From the NCBI GenBank assembly GCA_009602725.1, contig WELB01000147.1, positions 301,691 through 361,711 of the forward strand: a stretch of 60,021 nt of DNA, in the 5' to 3' direction. Of the stretch, positions 1-10,793 are shown in pieces; positions within the stretch are counted from its first letter, which is position 1; the number at the start of each line of letters is the position of its first letter. The position numbers were made by a program, and so were the translations under genes. The notes under the pieces are model-generated. The model was not told where the DNA came from and did no database searches. It was given only the letters and a program-made list of their open reading frames with translations. The DNA comes from Spirogloea muscicola (taxonomy: Eukaryota > Streptophyta > Zygnematophyceae > Spirogloeales > Spirogloeaceae).

Positions 1-150
<150 letters not shown>

Positions 151-151
151 G

Positions 152-2673
152 GCGGCGGCGGTGCCGGAGGCGCAGCGGCAGTGGGAGCGCATGATGCGCG
201 AGGTGGAGGGCGGCCCCGCGCCGGCGCCCGCGCTCGCCCGCTGGCGCGCCGCCGGCATGCTCTCCCGCACCGCGCTCGTCGGCGTCCTCGTCCGCTTCAA
301 GCAGCTCCGCGCCTGGGAACGCCTCCTCCAGGTCCCCACGCCACGCCTCGCTCAGCGGGAGCCAGTGGCTCGGCACGCGGCGGTCGCCGAAGCCCCAGCT
401 GCTGGAGGCTGCGCCCTCCCTCTGCCGCTCAGGCTGGCGGTGCTCCGCCTCTGGGTGCAGGTGTACGAGTGGCTGGAGAGCTCCGAGGCCGAGCCCTTCG
501 AGCTGGCGGTGCAGGACTACGGCATGCTGGTGCTGGCGCACGCGAGGCTCGGGCAGGTGGAAGAGGCGGAGCGTGCGCTGGAGGCCATGACTGCTGCAGG
601 TACTCCGCGCCAGGTGGGATGGCCCTGCTTCCCCTGTCACCATCAAGTCGCGGAAGGCTCGCTCCACGCATACGAGTTTTCTTCTGCTCTAGCTAGTGAT
701 GTCCGTGTAAAGTGCGCCACGTTGTTGGTGTAGTACGGATCCCTCTGGTGCTGCACAGATGATAGGAGCTCGGCATAGTTCCCACTTTCGTAGAGCCTAA
801 GCCGAGGGGCGTGCTTCTCTCGACACAGGATTTCAGCCGAACCTTGTCACAAACACGACGTTGCTGGATGCATACGCACGAGCCGGCCGGTTCCAGGATG
901 CCGAGGTGCTCATGCAGCGGATGAGGGCTGCTGGACCTGCTCCCACACTTGTCACCTACCAAACCCTCCTCAAGGGCTACTGCCTGGTGAGCCGCTATCG
1001 TGCAATCCTCTTGTAGTCTTCTGCTGATGCTACTTGCCAGCTGAAAGCCTGACGGGCACCGCTCGTGCTCCTGCAGAGGGGGAGAATGGAGGATGCAGAG
1101 CGTGTGGTGCAGATGGTTTGTGAAGGCCTCCATGCCCCGGATCGAAAGCTCTACAATTGCCTCATGGATGGCTACAGCAAGGCTGGAAGGGTGGACGATG
1201 CCATGAGGGTGTTCCGGCGCATGAAGGCTGAAGCACTAGAACCTGACCACATCACTTTCAACACCCTCATCAGCATGTTTGCCACTGATGCGCGGTCCAA
1301 GGAAGCCGAAGCCGTTTTCCGTCAGGTCCGTGGTTAGATGCTGGACCCTGAGCCTCCGCCCTGCATATACAGGGTCAGGCTGCTTCTGTCAACAGGGTTG
1401 CGCTCGTACTGGTTCTATCAGCTAACCCTGATAGCCACATTTCACGATGACTTGTCGTGCAGATGCAGCAGGCAGGAGTGCGACCAGATGTGTACACGTA
1501 TACATCCCTCCTCCGCTCTTATGGAAGGGCGGGCCGAGCGGAGGAGGCTCATGCCGTCTTTCACGACATGCTTGCATGCAAAATCAGGTATCGAGTGCCT
1601 GATGCTTTCTGGATATTTCTGGCAACCAGTGCATGTAGACCAAGCAGCAGTCCCACATCTACATTCTCGGGTGATAAAATAACAGAGGACAAGAGCCAAT
1701 GAGCGATGCGATCAGGGCCCCTTGGAGAACCATGAGACTAATGAATTTAGATTTATCTCGTCATAGATAGAAGAGAATGGTAGTGGAGTTACAGCTCTAG
1801 ATCGATGAGCAGGTGCAAGGGTTTTATGACCACAAAACCGAGCTGCCAGGGCTCAGCACCTTACCTGCAGCTTCTAAAGCTCGTATATGCTTCACTTGTT
1901 TCCACTTGTACTGCAGGCCGACAGCACGAACCTACACTGGTCTTCTTGAAGCCTATTGCAGAGCTGGCCAACTTGAGGAGGCAGAGGCCGTTCTCAAAAG
2001 CATGAGCAAGGATCGGTATGTGCTCTCCTACTGGCCTGTCTTTTGTCTCTGTGAGCTTCATGCTTGCCGATCACGCCGGCATGGTCTTTCCCTTCATGCT
2101 TTCCTGATCGAGCTTAATGATGCTTAACATGGTGAATGACCTTGCATGTGCTTTCCCTCTGCCAGCTGTCGACCTACGGTCAGCACATACACCCTGCTGA
2201 TTGATGCTTACCGCAAGCAAGCCGACATGGTGAAGGCCGAGAGTATCCTAAAGCGCATGGGCCAAGAAGGCTGTGAGGCCACCGCAGTCACATACAACGT
2301 CCTCATGACAGGGTACCGCGAGCAGGCAAATCTTGAGAAAGTGGCTGACACATTCAGGAAGATGCAATCAGCTGGCGTCCTTCCCAACGTTGTCAACTAC
2401 AGCAGTCTCATTAGTGCATACTCTGCGGCCGGGGATTTTGGTCGAGCAAGGGCGTCCTTTGCGGACATGGTGAATGAGGGCATTGCCCCTGATGATGGCA
2501 CTCGGAGAGCCCTGCTGAGCGCATGCAAAGACAATGAGCAGCTAAGAGATGAGGTGGTGGAGCTGTTTGAAAGCCTACAGCTTGCCCCTGCTGCTGCTAC
2601 TCCATGGCCTCAATATTCTGCCCATCTTGAGGGCGAAGAGGAGCACAAGTCCGAGGGTGACTTATATTTGTAG
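152..2673 (+). CDS. Pentatricopeptide repeat (PPR) protein, seven exons, 5' partial
   Basis: P-type PPR protein, a family of helical-repeat proteins that bind organelle RNA and act in processing, stability or translation in plastids or mitochondria. Exons: 152-331, 461-599, 829-986, 1077-1325, 1463-1587, 1917-2015 and 2166-2673. All six introns have GT and AG ends and join in frame. The product shows successive 35-residue repeats with typical cores such as VTNTTLLDAYARAGRF, VTYQTLLKGY, ITFNTLISMF, YTSLLRSYGRAGRAEEA, VTYNVLMTGY and VNYSSLISAY. After the last repeat comes an acidic tail ending GDLYL and a stop at 2671-2673. No E, DYW or SMR domain is visible. The frame is open into the adapter, so the start codon and any transit peptide are missing. 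Family assignment is secure. The RNA target and the organelle are unknown. Confidence 0.92.
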
Positions 2674-3840
2674 TGAAGGTGCTCAAGAGCAACGGTGGTA
2701 TACACTAGTCTACGTCCACCCTTGCGCTTAGTCCTTTGACGTGCTGGTAGAGCGTGGGTTCAGGTGGTTGTGTAGCTACATTGAGCTCACAATGGAGGTA
2801 GATTTAGGGTCAATTATCGGCCTCCCAGTCACAGACCAGGTCTGCTAGTCTGGCCTCACGCCTTGGGGTCTAGTGTAGTAGATGTAATGGTATATTGAAG
2901 CGGCGGGTTGGGCTGGGCAAAATCCTGACTCAGCCTTGTGCGCGGCTTCACCGGCGCCTCATCCTCGACGCTGATTGCCGGGCGCTCCCTGTGGAAAGGG
3001 GTGGCCCGGCACTTTGGGCTTGCTTCCCATACCTGGATCTGAGGCGACCCCGCTGCTGCTCCGGTGCACCCTATGGCGGCCACTCTCTGAGCAAGGGCGG
3101 AGCCTGAGTTGTCGTCTGTGTGGCTGAGTTTCTGGTATCTGTGTGCTGCCATAAACGCATCGCGTCTGGACAGCTAATACAAGGGCGGTCTGCCAGTCCT
3201 CTTCGACATTGTGCAGCGAGAGACGCACGTGCCAATTCTGGCGCGACAAGCTGGGCTGCCTTGGCGATGAGAGGTGAGCCACTGTGCTTGACTTTCCGAG
3301 GCAGCGACGCCGATCTGGTTGGTCGTGCTCCCTGTAGTGGAGCGCTGGCTCTTAGACAAGAAGCCAAGTGATGGCTGTGCATTGGCAGCCGCCCAGAGTG
3401 ACGCCCGTGGGCAAAGTAGGTAGCAGCGTGGAATGGACTGGGTGGGGCCAAGAGGCCGCTGCATTGTGATGGTTGGACGAGCATGTGCCAAAGGCCAAGA
3501 AGGCACAGACAACATGCAGCTGCGAGGCTGAAGCCTGTAACGGTTGCGGCGGATGGGAGTGACGCATGGGGTATACCTAGCCCAGCAAGCTCAAGGCCTC
3601 GAACGTGGCTGCTCGTCCTGCTGCCTCCACCGGCTGGCACCTCCATTTTGCCAAATGCTGGAGAAGGTCGAGCCACCAAACCTTGAAGGCTCGTCGGGTG
3701 CGAGTGGGACAAAGTCATGTACCAAGGGATGATCGACCTCTTGAGCTCCTTGCGTAGTCCAGCTTTGGCAACTTCGTGCCCCGCCTTCATGGCGGGGAAA
3801 GAGAGTGATCGTGGTCGGAGGAGAGAAAGCGGCTGCTAAT
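2674..3840. other. Unassigned stretch after the PPR gene
   Basis: I see no recognised gene here. A 239-codon frame on the minus strand (3790-3071) is rich in Ala, Leu, Ser, Pro and His, has one hydrophobic stretch near its middle and no motif I recognise. GC-rich DNA often holds such frames by chance. The first 200 bases are probably the PPR 3' UTR. Confidence 0.4.
2883..2887 (+). terminator. Candidate TGTAA polyadenylation signal of the PPR gene
   Basis: TGTAA is the usual poly(A) signal of chlorophyte green algae. This one lies 210 nt after the PPR stop codon. A five-base motif is weak evidence by itself. Confidence 0.25.
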
Positions 3841-3845
3841 GTGGA

Positions 3846-3905
3846 AAAATCGGCTATAGAGAGCCAGCCAGATGCATACAGGTGTTCATGACGGACCGTC
3901 CGTCC
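3846..3905 (-). mobile_element. LINE 3'-tail fragment (second tail type)
   Basis: On the minus strand this matches the LINE tails at 53836-53902 (minus) and 55976-56038 (plus). All three share a block around CACCTGTATGCATCTGG followed by GGCTGGCT-type sequence. It is a 5'-truncated 3' end lying against the 5' side of the next LINE copy. Confidence 0.6.
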
Positions 3906-3934
3906 CGACAAATGTACGGCATGGTCGCCAGTCG

Positions 3935-5590
3935 GCATCCCTCCCACCCTTCAGCTTCCGGTCGGGTGCCAGACCCCCCCCCTCGGTATGGTGGTGCTCG
4001 GAGTCCCTCTGGGCGAGGCAGCATATGTGGGGCAGGAGGTGCAGGCAACCATCGAGCGACAGTTTAGACTCTCCCAGCCCTCCCCACATTGCATGACTCT
4101 CAGCTGGCTGTTGCTATCCTAACCCGGTGCGTGGCCCAACGCCCAACCTACCTGAAGCGGGCAGTTCCTCCCACCACCGCTCTGGACAACATATATGCCG
4201 CTGCGGATGTCAGCCTCCAACAGGCTCTGCTCGGCCTGCTGGACCACCCGGCACTCCCTACAACGCCTGCCGCTCTCCTACAAATGACACTCCCCATAGG
4301 CAAGGGCGGCCTTGGCTGCCGCTCTCTGGCTCACCTGGCTCGTGTGGCGCACCCGGGGTGTTGGGCCCAAGTGGCCTCCACAGTTTCAACGCGCTTCATC
4401 AGGAGGGGTCAGCCAGTACTGGCACCAGCATAGCTGGCGTGGCAAATGGGACCCTGCCCTTTCAAACCTCCCTCTCTGACGTTCGCAGAGACCTTCTCCG
4501 CTCCTTCCCATCACTTGCGGCAGATCAGGTCGACTTTGCTGCGTGGGCAAGATGCTCTCACCTGAAGGCTCAAGCTCGCTTTTCACGCGCAGCCAACGAG
4601 CGAGCCATGAGCCACCTCAAAGCTCTGCTCAAGGAGGATGGGCGTGGGCTCTCTCGTCTCCACTCCATCAGCTCTCCGGGGGCGTCGGAGTGGCTCAACG
4701 CTTTGCCGATTTATGAATCCCCTCCGGCTCTCCGACGACCTCTTCCGGACGGCTGTCCACCACCATCTCGGCCTCCCTCCACTTCGTCTGGCTGGCATAC
4801 GACAGTGTGAGTGTGGCCATCATTCGGAGGATGAGATATCTTTGGCAGCCCACATGCTTCGATGTGTTGAGGGAACTGAACGTAATGCCTCCCACAATCT
4901 TCTTAGAGACGCTGTGTATGGCTTGGTGCGCGAGGCAGGTTATCATGCGGCCATGGAGGTGCCGGGCATCATGCCGGTGCTCCAGAAGCGTGGCAGGCCT
5001 TACGTCAGGCGTCTGGATGTGGTGGCCACCCCCCGAAGTGGTGGGCCTCGTCTTCTCCTCGACGTCGTTCTCATCGACGCATTCCAACCAGGGGCACCCA
5101 CACCGACTGTGCCAGGTTGGGCGACACATCATGAGTAGAGGAAGAAGGAGAGGCACTACAATGACCACGCCCGGGGCGACCACTTCTTCCCATGCGCCAT
5201 GGACATCTACGGCGGCTACGGAACGAAGTGGTCTTCCCTCCTCCATCGCTTGGCATTGCATGTCGATGCCCGCCGACGTAGTCGGGCGGGTAACTTAGGG
5301 CATTCTAGCGTCCCGCAAGCCATCGTTGCATGCTATAGAATGCGGTTATCACTGAGTCTACAGCGCTCCCAGGCACTCGCGATACACCAGCGTGCTGGTC
5401 GTGCATTAGCACAGGCTAATGGCTTCCGTGGTGGTGGTTTGGCGCCTTAGCTTAGCTTGTCAGATATGCATGTGCTCACTCGGGGATATTAGTGTCCCCC
5501 TTAGCCAGCTCATTACCCAGTTAACAGGTCATTTGTAAGGCTTGAATGGCCTCCCTTTCAATTTCATGCGCACCGCGCGCCTTCTCTCGA
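3935..5590 (+). mobile_element. LINE (non-LTR retrotransposon) copy, 5'-truncated and frameshifted
   Basis: The reading is broken into segments at about 3985-4090, 4089-4433, 4440-4810, 4640-5138 and 5157-5450. In order it encodes the region just after the reverse transcriptase palm (VVLGVPLG, then QLAVAILTRCVAQRP), the block LPIGKGGLGCRSLAHL, a zinc-finger-like motif (CECG ... HMLRC), a block RRLDVVATPRSGGPRLLLDV resembling the core of a restriction-like endonuclease, and a C-terminal domain ending SLSDMHVLTRGY. One in-frame stop interrupts the last part at 5448-5450. The palm with its YxDD motif is absent, so the copy is dead. It parallels the minus-strand copy at 55440-53914. Its last 190 bases recur inverted at 47815-47633. 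The LINE class is inferred from the domain order and the 5' truncation. Confidence 0.8.
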
Positions 5591-5784
5591 CGGAGCCACA
5601 GGTCGGAAGCGTAAGTATAGCCACGTGGCAATGGGCAGGCCCTTGCCAGGCTTGGTAGCGACCAGGCCCACGCATGCCTTGGAAGGCCGTTGGCCAAGCT
5701 CTGCATGGGCATGAAGACAATATCAAAATTTCATCTGCGAAGCGATGGCTTGAAAGTAGAAGAAGCAGCTGTACCAAAAAGCTA

Positions 5785-7090
5785 AAGCCGCCAACGTAAG
5801 CACCCTCACTTATGACAAAGGCTTCTAGTGGCAAGGCGAGGCTATGGCGATCCCGGACTGCAAATGCCTTGGGCACTGACATCCTGCAGGAGCTGCATGA
5901 TACGCCTTACAGTGGTCATTTGGGAGTAGCAGTACCACACAGGCTGTTCGACGCCTCTTTTGGTGGAAGGCTTTTCAGCCCAGGTGCGCGCTTTTGTGGG
6001 CAAGCTGTGCCACATGCCAGCGTTGTAAGACAATCTCTGGCAAACCTGCCGGATTACTTCGGCCCTTGCAGATTCTGGAGCGGAATTGGTCTGATGTAAG
6101 TGTGATTCTATCACACAATTGCCTAAGACGCGGAATGCTATGATGCCATTGTCGTCTTTGTGGATCGCTTGATTAAATTGGTGCATTCGGCTCCCACGAA
6201 TAGCGAAGGCTTTCGCTGGCATCCTTGTGGATAAGGTGTGGAAGCTGCCTGGGGTACCAGAGAGGCTAGTCTCGGACCGCGATCCTCGCTTTACAGGCCA
6301 CTTCTGGAAGGAAATTTGCAAGCTTATTGGCACGAAGCAGTCCATGTCCACAGCCTTTCATTCACAAACGGATGGCCAAACTGAGAGAATGAATCGGACT
6401 CTCGAGGACATGTTGAGGCACTTTGTCAAGTCCAGCCAGACTGACAGGGATGAGTATTTGGCTCCTGTATATGCTGTGAACAATGTCTACCATGCGTCCA
6501 CGGAGACTCCATTCTTCCTCAACTATGGTCAGCATCCCCCAGCTCCACTTCAGGTGGGGAGGCCGGAACGATCTCCCGCTACGGTAGCCTTCAATGGGAC
6601 CCTCTGGGAGGCTCAGAGACGAGCTCGGCATTTCTTGATATTGTTCAGTGTCGCCAGAAGGCTTATGCTGACAATCATCGGAAAGACGTGTCCTTCGATG
6701 TTGGTGCGTAGGTGCTGCTGAGCGCGAAGCACTTATCCTTGCGGGCTGTGGGTACGCGCAAGTTGCTGCCCACGTGGGTTTGACCATTTGCAGTAGTACG
6801 CCTGTGGGGAGGTGTCCTACGAGCTGAAGACACTGGTGCATTGGAAGGTACATAACGTCTCACATGTGTCTCAGCTGAGGGCCTTCATGTCGGATGGCCG
6901 CGTCCAACCGCCCCCACCTCCACCACTGATCGAGGATGATCTTGAGTTTGAGGAGGAAGAGATCTTGTCTCACAGGGACAGACTCCGAGGGCGTAAGACC
7001 TGTGAGTATCTGGTGAAGTGGCTCGGGTACGGGCCTGAGCACGACACGTGGGAGCCTGCGGCCATTTGGCAAATTGTTCGGATGCTCTGA
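5785..7090 (+). pseudogene. Ty3/gypsy chromovirus integrase and chromodomain, decayed (element A)
   Basis: A decayed 3' half of pol. From about 5890 the frame resembles the integrase HHCC zinc finger (HDTPYSGHLGV), but later cysteines are degraded. At 6255-6420 the catalytic core is readable (VSDRDPRFTGHFWKE, then HSQTDGQTERMNRTLED), giving the second acidic residue and the catalytic Glu. At 6950-7070 a chromodomain follows ([15 protein letters not shown], then [17 protein letters not shown]). A chromodomain at the integrase C-terminus defines chromoviruses, where it steers integration to modified chromatin. Several frameshifts and stops interrupt the reading, and gag, protease and reverse transcriptase are missing. 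The chromodomain runs straight into the middle of an LTR, which shows a deletion at the 3' junction. Confidence 0.85.
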
Positions 7091-7094
7091 GGGA

Positions 7095-7425
7095 ATGAAT
7101 GGCGACCCGCTCACACCCCTGGAGGGGGGTTGGCAAGGGGAAGCACGAAGAGCCTTGGGGTGAGGCTCGACGGGAGTTCGAACCGGTGAAGCCCAGGAGC
7201 AGCGTTGCTGCTGCTTGCAGCCACAGCCGCCGCCGCACCCTGCTGCGGGGCTTGCTGCACCGGCCTGCGCCCAGGAGGTGGAGTCGCCGCGGACGGCGGG
7301 ACCACAGGGCCTGTCTTCCGCTGTGCCTATGCGCTAGTGCTTCGGCTGTGTAGTGGGTTGATCCCCAAACCCCTACAGCCGAACTCAATAACGACTGCTC
7401 ACCCAAAATGCGTGTGAACGGCCGA
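7095..7425 (+). mobile_element. Truncated 3' LTR of element A (LTR family 1)
   Basis: Matches the second half of the LTRs at 15395-15956 and 19595-20182, beginning at the block GGCGACCCGCTCAC and running to GACTGCTCACCC. The U3 start is missing. The R stem-loop (near 7280-7307) is present but imperfect. Confidence 0.8.
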
Positions 7426-8059
7426 CTTCATTACAAGGGGCGTCTGAGGCTCAGTGGCTTCACCTTTGGCTTAGGCAACGAGCAGCGTCCCATGTCAGCA
7501 AAGGAGCGCAGGCCCAGATTGAAGTGTGCTAGCAAGGGCCGTGGCCGCTACAATATCAATGCTGCAACCACCTGGCACTCAACCAATGCATGTGTTTCAT
7601 TGTTCATGCCTTGCATCTGGTGCTATCGTCGTGCCCTGGCTGCTGCCCACGCTCTGTAGGGCTGCCAGGTGCTATCGTCGTGCCCTGGCTGCTGCCCACG
7701 CTCTGTAAGGCTGCCAACGCCTGTCCGGCTATGTTGTATTGGCGCCTACTGGCCGTCAAGATTTTGTTCATACTTTCTGGGATGGCTTACATCAACCCCC
7801 GCCCCCTTTGGAAGGCCTCCCATATCCGGCTGCTGACTGGCCGTCATTGACCAGCCATTCTGGCTGTCACATGCTGTGTGTGAAGTGCTGTACGCGTCCT
7901 CATCCTTTTCTGGAAGTGGAAGAAACAGCTATTTCAATGCAATCCATCGGCAGTAAGAGGCCCGCTCAAAAGATGAAGACGGTCTGAAAGGGCCCGAAGG
8001 CGCCAAGAATACCACAACACTCTCCCGACTTCTGCGAGTAAACACTTATTGACCTCCAG
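7426..8059 (+). other. Decayed repeat DNA with LINE scraps
   Basis: No gene is recognised. It contains a degraded scrap of the LINE C-terminal domain (RRALAAAHAL, from 7620) that has been duplicated in tandem. The rest shows nothing I can name. Confidence 0.45.
7619..7716 (+). repeat. Exact-looking 49-bp tandem duplication
   Basis: Two adjacent units (7619-7667 and 7668-7716), each containing CTATCGTCGTGCCCTGGC and differing at a single base. The unit lies within the LINE scrap, so the duplication looks recent compared with the decay of the element. Confidence 0.8.
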
Positions 8060-8520
8060 TCAGCATGCAAAACAGATTGACTGGAGTGCGGATATTCGGG
8101 CACTATCAGGGCACGGAGGCAGCAGCCAAGGCGCGACCTGCTCGCAAGTGGATAACTGAATCCAAGGAAAGCTGCGGGGAGGTGGCAAGGCGCATCCGTA
8201 CAACCAAGCAAGTGACCAGACGGCGTTGAAGACGGGCTGCTCGGTCTGCTGCTTTTGGCGGTGGGTCATAGCACGCTGCGCAAGCTGCTGGAGTAGGTCA
8301 AGCCAGCGACCCCAAGCCCCTGGACGTCCACTGCGAGCGTGACAGAAGTGCCTTGGTTGGTCTGCGCACTTCCTCTGCTTGACGCCTACTCGGTGGACTG
8401 CATAGCCCGCCTCCTCCGCGAATCTTGAAGAAGATTCCGGAGTTAAAGCAGTCGGTGATGACAACGACTGCTGAGATTCAGGGCCTCCCGCCCAGCGTGC
8501 TCGCAATGAGGTTGGCACGA
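8060..8520 (-). mobile_element. Decayed LINE C-terminal fragment
   Basis: Reading leftward, the frame gives EEAGYAVHRVGVKQRKCADQ, then RWLDLLQQLAQRAM and FNAVWSLAWLYG. These align with the C-terminal domain of the better LINE copies at 44826-45423 and 54939-53914. No proper terminus remains. Confidence 0.6.
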
Positions 8521-8879
8521 AGAGTCCGCGTGGTAACGGCCATCCGGCCTAAGTCCGAGGGGCATGACACCGGAGTTCCGCATGGCCACGGTGTAGCCGG
8601 CCTCCAGGAAAGCCCGTACATGTCATTCCGGAGGAGGTCGTGCGTGCCGGTCCACTACCCACCTGTGCCCACCGGAGCATGTGTGCGATCAAGGCCGCCT
8701 CTTTCTGTGCTGTGATATCCATGCTCGCACCGCACCACTGAGGCAGGGTGGCCGGATATTGGGAAGATCCTGTCCATCATGCTGAGCACCGCGTAGGTGG
8801 GCAGGGGCGTCAAGCATGCTGCAGCCCCGTGAGGACGGAGACAACAGCCGCAAGCGCCCCATGGACAGCACGTCCCTCG

Positions 8880-9290
8880 AAGGGGCCGAGGGCTAGCCCG
8901 AAATGATAGACAAGGTCCGAAGGGCCGTAAAGGGCTTTAAAAACACGTAAGCAAGTACCAACGACTTCTGACACAAAATTGCTTACGTTAAGCAGCCACT
9001 CTTTAAATAAAACCCAGCCAATGCAATTTCCTCGACGATACCCAGAGGCGGGACTAGAGCAAGGCCCGCTCGCAGAAGCCAAGGCGTAAGCCAAGGACCG
9101 CTGGAGGGGAATGGGAGGGACAGTACGAAACACCAGCGAGCCAGCGGCGTTGAAGTCCGCATGCTCACCCTGCCGGCGAAACATGCGCAACGCACAAGCC
9201 CGGTCAAAGGTCCAGCGACTGAGACCCAAGACATCGATGACCAAAGTAGTGGACTCGTGGCTTGCAGCAATGCGATTACATGTAGACAAT
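8880..9290 (-). mobile_element. Decayed LINE C-terminal fragment with 3' tail
   Basis: On the minus strand, DFNAAGS and LQRSLAYALASASG match the conserved terminal domain. Further left, 8930-8880 matches the LINE 3' UTR (CCTTCGGACCTTGTC, then a GGGCTAGCCC-like hairpin). It is heavily mutated. Confidence 0.6.
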
Positions 9291-9719
9291 GAGTGGGACC
9301 GACTGGACTACGAAACCTCAGATCCTCAAATTCAGATCCTCAAGGGGCCTGGGATGGGGAAAGAGAGCACCTCGAGGTTGTGTTGTCGCTCTTTTTCATT
9401 GTGCTCATTGATTGTCCATTTTATATTCCTGGCTCCTTTTGGCTATCGTCCTAAACCCCACAACCTTGCGTCCCTCTGACAATCGATATCGGATAGAGGG
9501 CCCCCATGGGGCATTTGTCGAGTGGCATACATTTTGCCCTTATTTATACCAGAGTTACCCATTCGTGGGATGCCCAAGCCTGGGTCAAGGTTAAAGTCGA
9601 GCAACCTACTGGCCAGGAACTCCTTCAAGGTGGCCCGCTTTATCAATTATGTACGGACACGGATTTCACTGCCGAGAGTCACTAATCTCATTTATTGCTT
9701 GGTTCCTGCCAAGGCTGTA
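9291..9719. other. No recognisable feature
   Basis: Relatively AT-rich compared with its neighbours. No coding region, repeat match or RNA gene was seen on either strand. Confidence 0.4.
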
Positions 9720-10288
9720 ACGTTCCCTCCCATTCGGAAGTGCCAAGCGGAACCGTTACTTGTGAGGTCAGTCCGAGGCCACGGGGCCTCGTATTGCGCG
9801 TGCACGTGGCATCGTCCAGTGCGGTGCACGTGGCTTCGACCGGGAGTCGGCACGCTTCACGTAGCATCGTCCGGAAGTCGTTCTGCCCAGGAAGCGCTGC
9901 TTCGCTGCTTGCGAGAAATGCACTCCTCTCGGTGGGCGCTGCCTCGCTGTCAGCGACACTGCCGTGGAGCCGAACCCTTATCGACGGACGCTGCTTCGCT
10001 GCAAGCGGCATCGCCCTGGAGTTGTACTCCATCCGCCCGGCGCTGTTTCGTTGCAAGCGGCAGCGTCCGGCAGTCAACAGAGCCAGTCCTCTGAATCCAT
10101 ATAACCATCGTCAGGTCCGCCTTTCCACGGGAGGACCTTGGGGCTACCCTCATCACATTATCGGGAGAGGAGTGGCAGTTGAAAAGCTATAAGTAGTAGG
10201 CCGAGGCCAGACTCATCAGTCGGACCAGTGACGCCGAGAGAGGCACTGCCCTGCTTGCCTGCTGCCGCAGCCGCCGCCACAGCCCTGC
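9720..10288 (+). mobile_element. LTR 5' part (U3 and start of R) cut by an inserted LTR
   Basis: GC-rich degenerate repeats around GCTGCTTCGCTG (about 9760-10080) are followed by a TATA-like box and the GAGAGAGGC ... CCCTGC block that begins the R-like part of every LTR in this window. The match breaks off at 10288, exactly where a minus-strand family 1 LTR begins. It resembles the plus-strand LTR at 21816-22262. Confidence 0.65.
10187..10197 (+). promoter_or_regulatory. TATA-like box of a retrotransposon LTR
   Basis: GCTATAAGTAG lies about 45 bases before the GAGAGAGGC block. The same box is at the same place in other LTRs (CTATAAGTAG near 29627-29636, CTACAAGTAG near 21905), which supports a promoter role in U3. 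Confidence 0.5.
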
Positions 10289-10793
10289 TGTAAGGAACCC
10301 CGCCCTTTACAGCACTTAGGGTGAGCAGTCCTTCTTGAGTTCGGCTGTAGGGGGTTTAGGGACCAACCCACTACACAGGCAAAGCACTAGCGCATAGGCG
10401 CAGCGGAAGACAGGCCCTGTGGCGCCGACGTCAGGCGGCGACTCCACCTCCTGGGCGCAGGCCTGTGGAGCAGGCCCCGCAGCAGAGTGCGGCGGCGGCT
10501 GCGGCAGCGTGCAGCGGCAAGGCTCCTGGGCTTCCCTGCTTCGAACTCCTGTCGAGCCTCAGGCCCAAGGCACTTCGTGCTTTCCCGTGCCACCCCCCCT
10601 CCAGGGGTGTGAGCGGGTCGCCTCATGGCCTGCCTTGCGGCGGGCCAAAGATCCTCCCTTGGACGGGTGGATCCTAGCGAGGGATATTTCTGGACGGGCG
10701 GGGCCCGCGCCTGGGCGGGCCACTTGCCCCAAATGGCCGGTCACGTGAGAATAACAGACCCGTGTGGCTTAAGCAAACGGCTGGATCAGTACA
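10289..10793 (-). mobile_element. LTR family 1, 3' LTR of element B
   Basis: About 505 bp. On the minus strand it starts TGTACTGATCCAGCCG and ends GGTTCCTTACA, the TG...CA ends expected of an LTR. It is flanked on its inner side by the chromodomain end of element B. Confidence 0.85.

Noticed and set aside
3071-3790. 239-codon minus-strand frame as a gene
   Set aside because: No motif, no sensible composition and overlapping frames of similar quality. GC-rich DNA gives such frames by chance, so it is described only as part of an unassigned stretch.
4638-5138. LINE endonuclease-like block as a host nuclease gene
   Set aside because: It recurs in many truncated copies with LINE 3' tails, so it belongs to the element.
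7619-7716. CRISPR-like repeat
   Set aside because: Only two directly adjacent units without spacers, in a eukaryotic retroelement remnant.
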